This document shows, one piece after another, positions 47,863 to 60,940 of a stretch of DNA of 64,000 nucleotides (position 1 is its first letter; each line of letters starts with the position of its first letter). The notes below the pieces were generated by a model. It ran no database searches, was not told the origin of the DNA, and worked only from the letters and a program-made list of their open reading frames with translations. The stretch is from Thamnaconus septentrionalis (Eukaryota; Chordata; Actinopteri; Tetraodontiformes; Monacanthidae), in the NCBI GenBank assembly GCA_009823395.1, contig CM020514.1:2237966-2301965 (forward strand). Reading direction: 5' to 3'. The translations under genes were made by a program, and so were the position numbers.

Positions 47863-48501
47863 CCCCTTTCCCACTGGCCAAAAAACCTAACGTAGACCAG
47901 CTATGAGTGGGCATTTGGTAGCAGTAGGAAAGGCTCACCGAGCCGCGCCGAATATCGTGCAAGTCGCAGTGTATATCACGTACCGAAGCAAAGGTGCGCG
48001 CCGCTTCAAGTCTGGTCCACTTTCACCGCTGCGTGTCTGCTGACATCATCGCACTGAGATTGCACAGATGAAGTCCGACAGAATTCAGGGAAGTAAACGA
48101 TGGAGAGCGACATGGAAGCGAGTGCCGTGCTGCAGTGCTCGTTTCGGCTATTTTGTGCGCGAGCCGCGAGTGGAAAAGCCAGAGGACCGTGAACAACTTT
48201 TGAGCGCTGATGGAACGTAATCGAACACCTTTGTTTTGATACGTGATGTACGCCACGACTGGTGCGTTATTATGACTTAGCGCATGCGCCGCTCAACATC
48301 ATCCCATGCGGCAGGTAAACGACGTGATGTTGACGCGGGTCTCCCTTTCCCACTGCAAGCCGATTGGAGCCGATTTCAACCCGGGTCTCTTGCCGGGTTG
48401 CTTGACGCGTTGCGGCGCGGCTAGGTGAGCCTTTCCCACTGCCACCAAATGCCGATTCATAGCAGGTCTACATTAGGTTTTTTTGGCCAGTGGGAAACGG
48501 G
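47863..48501. mobile_element. MITE with ~77-bp terminal inverted repeats
   Basis: 47863-47939 (CCCCTTTCCCACTGGCCAAA... GGCTCACC) is matched by the complement of 48424-48501 with few changes. The interior is GC-rich with short internal copies of CCCTTTCCCACTG (48348). Total 639 bp, no transposase frame. The target duplication was not resolved, so the superfamily is open. Confidence 0.85.
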
Positions 48502-48639
48502 ATCTGGAGAGGTTTGCGTTCAGTCCTGGTTTCGTTGCCATTGTCATTCATTGCCGTGCCGTGATCTGTTGTGTACTGTGAAGTGACATCGAGAGTCTAC
48601 TGAAGTTCAACAGCAGTCTGTATCGTGCTCTCCTCAGGG

Positions 48640-49445
48640 TACAAAGGGGAGTCAGACAGGGCTTAATTTTACCCAATGTTGGATTAAAGAATAGTTTTGT
48701 CTGTGTATGCAGACGATGTCATTGTTCTGATAAAACATCTAAAAGATGTTGATGTTTTATTTAAGATAACTAATTCTTTTAATCACCTATCTGCAGCAAG
48801 GCAGACGGATGATTGGCAAGAAAAGTGAAGCCCTTGCAGTTGGCAGTACTTCCCCTAAACTTATCTTGTCGTAGAGATGGTTTAAAATATCTCATTATTT
48901 TCCTTGACAATAAAACAATGACCTAAAGAAACTTGAGTGACATTAGCAGCAAAATAGAGGGTCAATAAATGGAAGTGGCTGCTCCCTCACATGTCATATG
49001 GATGAAGAATTCTGGTGCATAACAACCTTGTGGCCTCAATGTTGTGGCATTTATTAACTTGCTTGGACCCCCCCAAGGGGCTTTTAGCTGAGATTCAAGT
49101 GCCACAAGGGTGCCTGGAGAGGAGGGGGGACATCTGGCCAGCAGAACTGCCATTTTTAGGGTACAATTTATTCAGACATTTTTAACAGGACCAGCGGATC
49201 TAATGTGGAGAGACATTGCCAGTTGTATTCTCAGATGGGCGAGTAATTTTGAGCCTGGGTGATGCATCATTTTTAACTGATTCTTTTTTTCTTTTATTTA
49301 TTTTTATTTTACATTAATGGATTGCCTCCTTTTTTTTTTTTTTTTTACCAAGGATGTTTTAAGTCATGGTCCCTTTTTAAATGCAGTTCAAGCAAAAGCT
49401 CTAACCCAAAGAAGTGGCAACTCCTGAACTTTGTCACTGGGGAAG
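48640..49445 (+). mobile_element. heavily decayed L1/Tx1-type ORF2 remnant
   Basis: Scattered plus-strand matches in all frames keep the order of an L1/Tx1-type RT: GVRQG-like start near 48650, SVYADDVIVL near 48705-48735 (catalytic YADD), the NSFNHLS segment, KWKWLLPHMSYG near 48970, then NNLVASMLWH and LDPPKGLLAEI. Multiple stops and indels. It starts about 140 bp after the preceding MITE and ends near a T-rich tract at 49331-49347. Confidence 0.7.
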
Positions 49446-49462
49446 CCATGATGACTCTTTAT

Positions 49463-49690
49463 TAGGGATGTCCGATATTGACTTTTTGCCGATATCCAAT
49501 AAGACGACCTTGTCCAAACGCTTCATTTCCGATTCCGACAACAGCCGATACCGACATATGCAAGCCGTTTTCCCCAATTTTAGATCACATCACATATCTC
49601 TTGTCGTTGAATTAACACATTACCTACTTTTATTGGGATGCCTAACTAGATGCAATCCACAAATTAACATTGTCTGTTGAAAATAAAAAC
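49463..49690. mobile_element. end of a hAT-like element
   Basis: TAGGGATGTCCGATATTGAC followed by CCGATATCC-type words is the left terminus of a common fish hAT MITE. The opposite end was not found, so it is truncated. Confidence 0.5.
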
Positions 49691-52324
49691 ACCACTTGAA
49701 CTTAAGCGTCTGAGAGTTCCGAGCTACTCGTGCTGCCTTCCAATCTGAGCAACAGGAAAGCATTGTAACCTCCTCTAACATTTAGAAAAAGACATGACTG
49801 GTGTGTTGGCTTTTATATCAGTAATAAATACTCCAGTTCAGTAGTCAATACACAATACAGGCGTCATCACTGTGATCTCAATGGGGCTTTGAGTATGAAT
49901 CCAAAATAGTTTCTAAATTAGTTTAATCATCTCCGAAGTCTTTGTGCTTATAAAAATGAAATGGAATCTGGTGCCTGGTGTCTTCAAGCCACCGCTGATG
50001 TGTTTCATTTTGTGTTCGAAGATTATTATTTTTTTTAGCAGATATAAATGATTCATGTGCCCTGATGCTATGTTACATTTTGATGTTCCTAGCGGACCCA
50101 AGAAGACAAACATAAATGTGAACACAATTTTAATTGGGAAATGATATTAAGATCAGTACTTCTTTGAAGCTGTAGTATAGTGGTACCCAATGGGTATACT
50201 TTCAAAAATAAAAGCCAAACTGCTAAGAGGATCTGTGAGGCATTAGAACAAGGATTTCTCTGTCTGAGTCAGTGTTTCTTTTTTTACCTACTTGATTAAT
50301 TTTTTTCCCCCTCCTCTTCATTTTCTTGATTGCACTTGTTATCTTAATTGGTTTTGTTGGTAGATCCTCTGGAGGCTGCAACACCAGAGACATGCCTTTC
50401 TTTTCATAATTAAAGCATTCTAAGACCAGTTTAGCATTTGAATGTGATCAGGCATATCATTACTAAGTCTTAGTCATGTTTAGGGCTTGAGAAAGAGGCA
50501 GTTGTTATGCTTCATACTACCAAGATATGGTAAGCGTCACAAATCTTTTTAGTTTGTATTGTGCTATGACATTGCATACCCCCATGTCACGGGATGCAGT
50601 TCTTTCCCTTTCAATAATACAGACAGAATAATGCTGTTTGTGTTGACATAAGAAAATAGCCAAGACAGCAGCGACAGATGCAACCAAAGTGACCTTGGCT
50701 GTATACATGAAATCAGAGTAGACTCTGGACTCTTCCTTCTTAATGATGGCGATGTCTCACAAGAAGTGATTCAAAGAGAATTACGCAAAAAGCAGAATCC
50801 ATTGGAAGACCTGAAATGCTAACATTCTCTCCAGGATGAACGCAAGATGATTCATCTGGATGGAGGGCAAACACTGGCGCTGTCGATGGGGAGGACAAGT
50901 TTGTGGGATTTGGCTGGAGTGGATTCCGAACAAGCAAAGAGAGGCCCAGCTTTATCGCCGTTGAGTTATAAAGCAAAAAAAAACAAAAAAAACCCAGAAG
51001 ATAGGTCATAGACATTTGCATATACTCGCACAGTAAAGAGGCAGGATATTGATTGAGGAGAAGGCTGACAGCCACAAACTCCTGGACACTTTGTCCTTGT
51101 AGTGCTCAAGATTGCTTAACTCTCGGGGGGGAATTGATCCAAACGTCTGAGAGCAGTCACAGCAGTGTGGAACGATACTGTTGAACTTCTGGGACCTTTG
51201 CTGTTTGTTAAGCAAATGGTTCCTTTTTTTAAGTGAAGTAGAACATGTTCGCTGTGTGCATATTATTCATTAGCATGCTGAACCGTTACAATCTCCATTT
51301 TCACACCGAAGGCAAGGGGAGATGTTCATCCCTATTTTAGCTGTGTTGCTGATCCTTGCCAATGCAACTGAGTTGAGTCCGGGAGGTATGAGTTGACAGG
51401 TCCACTAGCTGGCAACAGATGTATCAGACGCGTATCTAAGGACATGTTGCAAAAAACACCGTTGCGGCAAGGATTTGTCCACGTTGTGTGAATAATAAAG
51501 GCATGTTAGTGAAGCTACTGGCGGCCAACTCTCAGACGGCCCTTTGACTAAACAGGGCTTAAAGCTCTCATTGATAAACGTCTGGAAATGAGAGGGACAT
51601 TAGACTCACTTGGCCCATTGTGCTCTGTTTTCAGGTAATTCATTTATTAGTACAGCTATTTCAAATAGCCTGTAGAGAGAAATATGAAGAGGTTATACAC
51701 CAGTTATTTTAGTCAACAGTACTTCATTTCTCACTCACAAGCCAACAGTTTAAATTACCATGTTAAAAAAAGGCATGTTTCACAAGAAAATAAGCAAAGT
51801 AATAACTTCATTGTCTTTAGCAAATGTTTAGGATTACGTCTCACTCAACCCTTGTTTGTTAGAGAACAAAATACCCCGTTACACCTGAGAACAACCGCAT
51901 GGGAGGAGAGTTGAAGGGAGTCGACCAAAACATTCAAACTCTGTTAACCACGGGATGTGACACTGGCTAGGTTGCAGAGGTTGCAGGTGTGGATGAAAAC
52001 CCGGCCTTGAAGACACGTCCGGGTGCGCAGCAGATCGGCGGCAACGTGGAGACGTGAGCGCCCTCTACACCGACAACGGCAGCATGCGGTAGCAGGCTAG
52101 CAGGCCGGCGTGCAGGATTTTCGGCGTTGAAGCAGGCAGGATGGAGGCAGCAGGCAGCCAGACAGGCAACACTATACAGAAATTCGCAACACTCGCTCGT
52201 TCCCGTAAATGTTCATGTTGCCACCAGTTCACCAAATGTCTCGACTTACTGAGGAATCTCAGCACGAAATACTCTCCCACACACGCGCTCTCCTTTTTCT
52301 CCGGGCTAGCGAGGCTGAGGCTAA
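49691..52324. other. unassigned, no gene recognised
   Basis: Mainly AT-rich unique sequence. All open frames are short and without domains. 51960-52320 is GC-richer with many CAGGC/GCAGG words. Confidence 0.35.
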
Positions 52325-52990
52325 CTAGATTAGATTAGATTAGATTAGATTGAACTTTATTGATCCCAAATTGGGAAACTACACTGTTGCAGCAGTCAAA
52401 AAAACAATATGAAAAGTCAAAATAGAAGGATAAAAATAAACTATGCAGTAGTTTCAGTTTACAGTTAAAAAATTGGTTAAACTACACGGTAGTAACAAGA
52501 TATACAATAAAATATAAGAAATCAAATCGATCTATTTTACAACAAGCCAGGGGCAGATGTGCAAAGACAGTCAAATGTGGCTTTATAAACCATTTTGCAT
52601 TATTTGCCATTGAGTCCAGTTAAAAAGTCCAGAATGCTAACTGGTCACGGGGGGCGGGGGGGGGGGGAGTTGTACAAGGCGATGGCTCTCGGAAGGAAGG
52701 ATCTTCTCAAGCGATCCTTCAGACAACGCAGCTGCCTCAGTCTTTTGGAGAAGGCGCTCCGCTGTCTGTCAATAGTGTGGTGGGGAGGGTGGTCCTGATT
52801 GTCCATGATGGACAGGAGCTTGTTCAGCGTCCTCCTCTCCACCACCGCCTCTAAAGTCTCCTGACTGCAGCCAGTGACAGAGCCGGCTTTCTTGATCTGT
52901 TTGTTCAGTCTGCCGGTGTCACTGGCTGAGATGCTGCCACCCCAGCAGACCACAGAGGAGGAGAAGAGAGTGCTGGCCACAACAGACTCT
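52325..52990 (-). mobile_element. LINE 3-prime end (RT C-terminus and tail)
   Basis: Minus strand 52980-52645 encodes the region behind an RT domain: RLNKQIKKAGSVTGC, ERRTLNKLLSIMDNQDHP and CLKDRLRRSFLPRAIALYN. The untranslated end carries GGGATCAATAAAGTTCAATC and a (TAATC)n tail at 52326-52351. A G run at 52649-52667 interrupts the end of the frame. The element is strongly 5-prime truncated; clade not fixed. Confidence 0.82.
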
Positions 52991-55394
52991 CATCTCGGAA
53001 GCAGGTAAGTGGGCTGACACTAATTGGCTCCTGAAAGATGGACACCCTGTCAGCCCCGACAAAGACAGGAAATAACATGAGATGTTCAAGTACCCTTCAA
53101 AGCATGGGACAGAGCATAAAACCCAATTCCTCCACATCAACTGTTTTCTCTCAACAGCAGCAACATTTCAAAATACACATTTCTTAAGCGAACACACATC
53201 CAAACGAACACATTTTAATACATTTTAAGCAGGGCACTACATAAGTATGGTAGCACAGTGGTCAACAAACGTAATTCTGAACATCTCATGTCTAAACAAA
53301 TGCAGAAGTAACTGATGCTTGTGAAGGTATGAAATAAAAACGCCCTATTAGTTAGTAGTTAGAAAAGAGTCTGCAATACATTTATAAGAGAAAAACGTCA
53401 CATCTCTCCTTACACATCACAGGACCTTTGAACTTTAAATGTTAAAAGTTCTGGTGACAAATGAAGGTTGTTTGTCTCCAGCACTTTAAATAGGATTAAC
53501 TAGCATGTCGAAATCTTCAACGCCGGACATAATCTGTCACCATAATTGCATACATCCATTGTACACACTTGCAAACATGCCCTGCTACGCTTCACGAACC
53601 TAAAACAACACACACTCCAAAAGAACAGGGAACTGAAATCAGGAATTAAACTCCATGACAGACAAAAAACATAAAACCTAGCAAGCAACAACAAGCAGGG
53701 CACAATCAGCCGGACTCACATGTCACTGAATGAGGACTCAGTGGACAGGACGGTTTGTATATAACCAGCCTAGAAGATGCAAACCACGTCTTCCGGTGCG
53801 ACTACTCTGGCCTTGAAAACCAGCAAGTGGCTTGCAGGGTTGACTGTGATTGAAGGGCTATCACAGCATCATCTAAACACTTCTCATAAGGTGCCTTTGA
53901 CGGCGGCAATGACCGACGACTCTCCTTACACAGTGTCACGCACCGGAGCGATGAATAATTCAGGAACCGTTTTCCACGAGAGTAGGTGATGATGGGGGAC
54001 TACATTTGTGTTCAGAGGACAATTATTGATCAGCCTTTGAAGTTCATCAAAAGCTTTTGCCAGTTTGAAGAGTTTTGGCAGCATCCCAGGGAGAATCAAA
54101 CAGACCTTTACTTTCAAAACTGCCAACATTAGATTGAGGAGAGTGGCGTCACCTGGAGGACGTTGTTCCTTCCGGGTGCTTTCTTATTTGCTTTCCTGCA
54201 CTGTGCCCGATTTCACACTGTTGTGTTGTCTTTCGCCTGCAGGCTGTGCCTCCAGCAGGGTGACATTTTAAGACAAAGGTAATCTACTGAAAACTAACGT
54301 TGTTTCCAGCGTTGTGTCGAGCCGTGAACTCAATCGTCTCGCCGCTTGTTTCATCGATCTGTCCAGGCACCTCTTTCCTCCCCGACTCTTCGAAACACAA
54401 TTCTACGTAGTCTAAAAGGTTATTGTTGTGCCTGCAGAAGTGCTGACGCCATTTTGACCTAAAGATTGAACTGCAGTGCAATGGAGAAAAAAATAACTGC
54501 CAGTGGACGGTGGCAGATCGGCAATCGCATCATCTCATTGCGTTCCCACCAGGATGTTTTTCTTATTCATTTCTGCCAGTTTACTGACTCATCTTACTTT
54601 TCTCCAGCTTCGGCTGCTCACTGCTCAAAAGAAAGTAGACACTTTTCATTGGAAACCAGGTTGCCCCCAACATAGCAAAAGGAATAAGCAGAGGAAGTTC
54701 AACTCAGTGATTCTCAGCCGCTACTCATTGGAACGTCTGCAGAAACCTGCGGCATGAAGTGTAAAACCTTTTAAAAGAATGACGACTTGAAGAATAAAGT
54801 GTTCCAGACGCTGAGTCTCCCCGCCCCCTCTTGGTTTGTGACCTTTAACAGCTTTGTTATGCTGTCTGCGACAACATTGTTGTGCATTTGTTTGGATGCA
54901 AAAACAGCAGAACTTCTCGAGCGATCGCCACTGCGCAAGCGGTTTTGGTTGCGTGGCACAGATTTCAGGGTAACAGCCACGCTCGCGAAAGGTTGTTAGC
55001 CTTTGACATCGGCTGGAATTTCATTTTAAAATGTCACAGGCTGTCAAAGTCAGTGAAATCCTGTAAACGAGATATTAATGGGGGGAAAGGGCAAACCGCC
55101 CCTCCCCGCTACAAAGCCCATATAAAGTTCACTCTGTGGCAATCTACTCCGTGTAATTCAAAAAAATATAAAAAATCTCATGGTATACAACATGCCTGTT
55201 TAGCAATTCCAAACAAGACTGCTAGAGCTCCACACATCCCATTTTTTTGACTGACTGACATCGTGTGAAAATTGTGTATTGCCCCTTTGACCAGCACGAG
55301 TTTGTTGGTGGACGGCCTTGACGATGAAGGCAGCAGGGTGCAAATGTATGGAAGACTCTACTCTACTGTCTGGATGCATGATGTGTTTAATGGT
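52991..55394. other. unassigned, no gene recognised
   Basis: Several frames of 65-80 codons on both strands, none with a domain I can name. No repeat boundaries were found. Confidence 0.35.
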
Positions 55395-55839
55395 CAAGTT
55401 ACTTGGAAATCGTAATTAGTTACTAATTACTGATTACTTGTCCAAGAAAGCGATCCAGTTACTTTACTGATTATTTATTTGCAAAACGAATTAGGCACTT
55501 TACTCATTACTTTACTTAGTTACTCTCCAAAAACATGATGCATAAACTAAACACGCCATGAAGCGACATAGCCAGCAACGAGCTTTCCTCAGTCCAGTGG
55601 CACGTTGGAGGATGTGGGAGGGAGCCGTGGGTTTATCGGTGACTTTCACATTCCTGTGCCGGTTTGCGAGGTGTTTGCTCAGATTTGAGGTGGAATTCTT
55701 CGCCGCAGATCAAAGTTTTACCGCGTCAAATTCAAAGTAATGTCAGTACTTCTGATGTACTCCCTTACTTTACTCATTGCTTCAGAAAGTAATCAGATTA
55801 CAGTAACACATTACTTCTCACGCGTTACTGCCCATCACT
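55395..55839 (-). mobile_element. hAT-like MITE
   Basis: On the minus strand it begins CAGTGATGGGCAGTAACGCG and continues with TAATCTGATTACTTTC-type words, the start of a very common fish hAT family; the other arm (55395-55540) is rich in GTTACTAATTACTGATTAC words. The left border is approximate. Confidence 0.7.
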
Positions 55840-58244
55840 GCTCATGATTAAAATGAAGGATATTGATTGGTGGTGGGATCAATTGTTCTGTCACAACAAG
55901 GAATAACACGGCATCTTAAGACTTTGACGGATGTGCATATGCTACGCATGAAAGCATATGTTTACGAAGAGTATTAAAGACGCACTGTCATATTTGCCGT
56001 GAAGAGGGTTTCACAGGAAAATGCTCTGCTTTTCTCCTTTGGAGAAACGCAATGCACCCTCTTGTTAAGTTTCCACCAAGAACGATTCCTCGAACTAATT
56101 AGGGATGCAAGAGGGACGCAGAGGTTAAGGTTGGATAAAATTAGTCTCAAGAGCAGATGTGAACAAAGATCAACATTGCAGTGTGGGAGTCTCAGATACT
56201 ACCATGTCTTGCTGTCGTGATCGTTGTTTGTTTCATGACTGAGCTGGGAGGATACTTGAAATCAAACAATGTCCCTGTAATGTCCCTCAATTCAACCCAA
56301 GTCAGCAGCAGTGCGTCATGTCCAGGAATCATTGGTTGATTTAACCCCCTCGTCCAGTCCAGCCCTCGTCCAACCCCCTTTGGTATGATCTGCATGGAGA
56401 TGGAACAAGTGTTCCAAACATGAGCATACTGGATGTGAAAAATGCTCTAGAATCCAAATTATTATATAGCAGGCACAGTTCCAGTTCCATTTGCCTGGAG
56501 AGGAAGGATGTGAATCCCTGACATATATATTTATAATTGAACGTTTTCCATCCTGTGTATTTTCAGCTCCGCAGCTACCTGGGAACAGTGAGTCAGCTCC
56601 CCTCCGAATCCATTAAGGATCCAGTCAGCGAGAGAGGTATTTTTAGTCTGCTTTTATTTTTCTAACAACAACCAAAACACAGACCCTTTCAGCGTATTAG
56701 TCGAATGAGTATCCTTTCAGGGTGATTCATAGACAAAACCAAATGTCACCAAACAGAGGCTGAATATGAACTATTCAGGTGTACCTGCAAGTAAAAATGT
56801 TCACTTCAGTGAAGTTTGTTCTTGTACATCTCGGGGTGATTTTACAGAGGCTTAAATTCATTCACACATGAATTTAACTGCTATGATGTTCTCTATTCTG
56901 TTGAGAATCCTTATTTTTTTGTTGTCTTTAGGCAAAACGTCAGAGTAATTCTACAGTTTGCTTGAGTTGATTTTTTTTCTTTTCCAGTCAGTCATTCTCT
57001 CTATTGTCATTGTTTGTCTGAAATAGAATGAACGTCACACCCTCAAGCAAATCTCATTACTGTCAGCAACTATGTAAATTCTGCTCTCTCAATTTGACCA
57101 CATTTCAATTTATTACACATAAACAGTAAGTGATATAATTGGAAGTTTTTTTCTTGAATGGAACTAAAGCTTTTATGACCGGAACCCCAACAGGATAATT
57201 GCTCAGAATTAATGGGCGTGCAATGTTCCTCCTTACACTCATAAAATACAAAATGACTTTATGCCCAAGATGATAATGGAAGTGTAATGAGAAATGAAAA
57301 TATCCTTCGGTAACCCCAAACAGTTCAATGTCGAGACAAAAGATTTTTGAGTCAATGGTTGGGATGCAGTAATTAAGAGTGCTGTCAGTATTAATTATGC
57401 TGATTTGATTTAATCAGTATTATTCTATACAATACTGACAAATTGTTATCTACAATAATGGCAGTTTGAAATGCGTTTTGATTGGAAATGTATCTCTTTT
57501 TAATCTCTTTTTCAATCAAAATCCAAGCAAAAAACAAGCAGTGCGACAACTGTTTATGGAGGGAATTAGGCTGCAGTGCTCTGCTTCTGCCCAGGGATTA
57601 AGACAAGGCTAACGGCTAAGGCTAACAAAGGAAGGCAGAAGACGTAGAAAACAAATACACAAACAGAGAAGTAAAATATATTCTAAGAGAGGGTGAAATG
57701 GGCAATTTTTATTTTTTTTTATATTTGGCTGAACTGGTCTTTCATCTTTTTTGGTCTTCCACCCCCATTCGTCCCTGCAGATTCTAGTGGGAGTTGTATA
57801 ATTACGTCTAGTGAGAGTTCAGGAAGTCTTTACACTCTCATTGACGCGCTATCAAGAATCGTAAAATTGTCTTCACAACTGCTTCTATTGGAGCAAAACC
57901 TTTGAGCAATTTCTACCGTGAATATTCTGAAGAAAGAAAGAGCCATATCAAATAAAATGAACAAAAACAAACAAAAAAAAACAAAACAGATGCTAAATCC
58001 TATTCTCGGTGTGCTGGAAACGACCCTTATCTGTCCACGTCTCTTCTCCTTTGAGGTCAGCTCTTCTCATAAGGCCCACCCGGAGCTGTGCACTTACTTC
58101 TAAACACACTGCAAAGAGAGAGCTCTCTGTCCAAAGGGATTTGGAGAGGCACGACTGGCAGTGCTCAAGTCTCTTTGCGCAGCTCGAAGAAAGCCGTCCT
58201 GCATTGGAAATTTTAAAGTTCCACTTAAACGGCATCTTTTGCAC
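55840..58244. other. AT-rich unique sequence
   Basis: No confident gene. One isolated exon-like segment (56567-56636) is discussed under findings. 56940-57500 is AT-rich unique sequence with TAATTA-type words. Confidence 0.35.
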
Positions 58245-58505
<261 letters not shown>

Positions 58506-59229
58506 ATTTTGAGTTTGTGGACAATCAAAATACATCAGTTTCCATCCAAATGTTATAGAACTAGTGCAAATAATGAGGGCCATAATTTCAAAATATCAGA
58601 ATATGCATCTTGTCTTAAATGAATCATGACAGTAGTTTATATACTGGCAACCAAGTTTAAATCAGTCAAATGATTTTAATGTGAGTCTCCTATGTGTTGG
58701 CAAGAAATAGCTTATTTCCCGTCCTCTCAGTTTTCCCTTCATCCTCTCCACTTGTGTGTTTTTCTTGCACGAGAACTGCTATCTGCCCTCGACAAGCGTC
58801 TATGAAAAGAAGCTATCAATATTTCATCCATCCAAACTGCAACTGGAACGAACGAATCGAAACAGGAAGCAACTCGGGTCGCAATTTCAAAAAATAGCAG
58901 GAGCGCGTTAGCTTTCTACATAGACAAACAGTCACAGCAGAATGCAGTAGATAGATTGCAATGTATATAGTGACAACCCAATTAATATCAGCGGGATGAT
59001 TTCAATGTGTGTAGTGTATGCGTTGATAGAGTTATGGCTAATCTAACATGACAGTATTGGGGAAAATGACACCGACAAAATATCTCAACATTGGTCCGTA
59101 TTTGCAAAGGCTCTCTTGACAAGAACCAGGCAGCAATCCCCCTGGGGTGATGATGCTCACCACCACACTGTGTATCTGACCCGAAGCGTTGCAGCTGCTT
59201 TCGGGAGGTGGTTCTAATTTGGATCTCCG
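58506..59229. other. unassigned sequence
   Basis: Nothing recognisable; AT-rich. Confidence 0.35.
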
Positions 59230-59335
59230 GCAAGGCGCAGAGGGCCCCGGCGGGCTTCGAACCCCAGACTCCCGGGTAATAGACGTGCGCACCAACCAGT
59301 CGGCCAAAGGGAAATCCCCTTGGCCGAGTTGCCAG
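59230..59335 (-). mobile_element. tRNA-like SINE head or tRNA pseudogene
   Basis: Minus strand: TTGGCCGACTGGTTGGTGCG resembles an A box and GGGGTTCGAAGCCC a B box, about 35 nt apart, the arrangement of a tRNA gene promoter. The stems do not form a clean cloverleaf by eye, so a SINE head is more likely than a tRNA gene. Confidence 0.5.
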
Positions 59336-59507
59336 GGCGCGTCAATAGGAGGCATAGTGACAGGAGCCTCGACTGTCTGTTTCAGTTTTGACTGTGAACA
59401 CGCTTGGAATTGGCTCCTGGATTTGATTTGGCAAATTCTATCTAAAGTTTGATTGATTGATTGAACGATTTTTTTTTTTTTTTTTTTGTACGAGACAAGA
59501 TCATCTG

Positions 59508-59648
59508 GCCCTGCCAGGAATTGGCGACTCGTCCGGGGTGTCGCCCCGCCTTCGCCCTGTGACAGCCGGCCTGGGCTCCAGCAGACCCCCCCTCTTTGAC
59601 CCTGAGCTCGGGAAGAAGCAGGTATGGAAAACGCATAGGTGGATGGAT
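59508..59648 (+). mobile_element. 5-prime truncated SINE with 9-bp target duplication
   Basis: CCAGGAATTGGCGACTCGTC and GGCTCCAGCAGACCC match the 3-prime half of the SINE at 24220-24623; it ends in a short GGAT tail. GATCATCTG flanks it at 59499-59507 and 59649-59657. So this is a complete retroposition event that was truncated at its 5-prime end, not a decayed longer copy. Confidence 0.8.
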
Positions 59649-59999
59649 GATCATCTGTGGGGGTGAGAAATGACATGAGTGACGGCAGGCCATCTCTCCG
59701 TCTCGCTCTCAAACCTGTTTGCTTATCCAAGCACCCATCGCTGCGGAGCCTGGCTTGAACAAAGGAGTGCGAGGAAACGATGACAAATCGAGCCGGGTGC
59801 CTCGCGCGAAGCGCCGCTGCTTCAACCTGCTGGGGACGTCAGAGGCAAAGCAAGGCAAGGCGGCTTTGTGCGTGTGCTTTACATGAAACAAACATTTCAG
59901 AATAAGAGTTAGAAATGAAAACAAATACAATAAAAAAAAAAGAAAATAAAACAGAAATATAAAAAAATGAAAAAGAGAGCGCGGGAAAATAGTTCATAA

Positions 60000-60450
60000 A
60001 AATACAAAAATAGATTTAAAATTAGATTTAAAAGGGGCATAGGACATGAGTCGACTTGCAGCATGAAATATAGTTTTGTTTTAAAAACAATTAGGAGGAC
60101 TTAAAGTACAATGACTACATGAGAAGGGAAATGTTTTCAACCTGGATTTGAAAATGCTTCCAGTTGCGGATGATTTCACTTCTGCTGCTCGTTTGTCCCA
60201 GTTGTGTGCAGCTGAACAGCTAAATGCTGCTTCGCCATGCCTGCTTTTACCTCTGGGCTCTACTATGTGACCTGAGTTAGCTGATCTCTGAGACGTACTG
60301 GATTGACATGCCGGGGGGGGGGGTCTAGTCAGAGCGCTGTTACAGAAGTCAAGCCTCCTGCTCAAAGCGTGAATTAGCTTCTCCTGAAGCAGCGAGCACG
60401 AGTCAGTGAGTTCAATGACCCCGCCCACCCCCAATCTCTGCTCCACCTGT
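60000..60450 (-). mobile_element. L2-type LINE 3-prime fragment
   Basis: Minus strand: RRLDFCNSALT, then RHGEAAFSCSAAHNWDKRA and FKSRLKTFPFS, the C-terminal end of L2/CR1-group pol. A G run at 60311-60320 and missing segments show decay. Confidence 0.7.
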
Positions 60451-60898
60451 CTAGAAATAAGAATCCCAGTTGCGAGCTCATCAGCTCACATCATGGGTGT
60501 GCACAACACAATGGGTGCATGGCACGTTGGAGAAAGAAGACTACAGTGAAATGTGCATTTTAAACAAAGCTTGCGTGGTACCAAACCAAAAAATTTGATT
60601 GAATCACTGTTTGGAATTGTGAAATAAATTAAATTTACAATGTGGCCTCTAGCATTAGGTTGCAGGTAATTTGACTGCTTCTCACTTTGATTTGTGTCTG
60701 CGCCGTACGAGTGTGTACTCTTGGATACAGTGACAATCTATTTGGAAAGTGAGGTTATTATTATTATTAAAAAATACTCATTATTATCATAATTATTAAA
60801 ATAATTGAATTTATTTTGTTGGGTTGGGTTAAGGGTTTGAATTAGGATGTTCAAAAGAATGGAAGTCAATGCAACTCACAAAGACAGTGGCACCAATG

Positions 60899-60940
<42 letters not shown>

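Noticed and set aside
59230..59335. A functional tRNA gene
   Set aside because: A- and B-box-like words are present but a clean cloverleaf and acceptor stem were not found; a SINE head is more likely.
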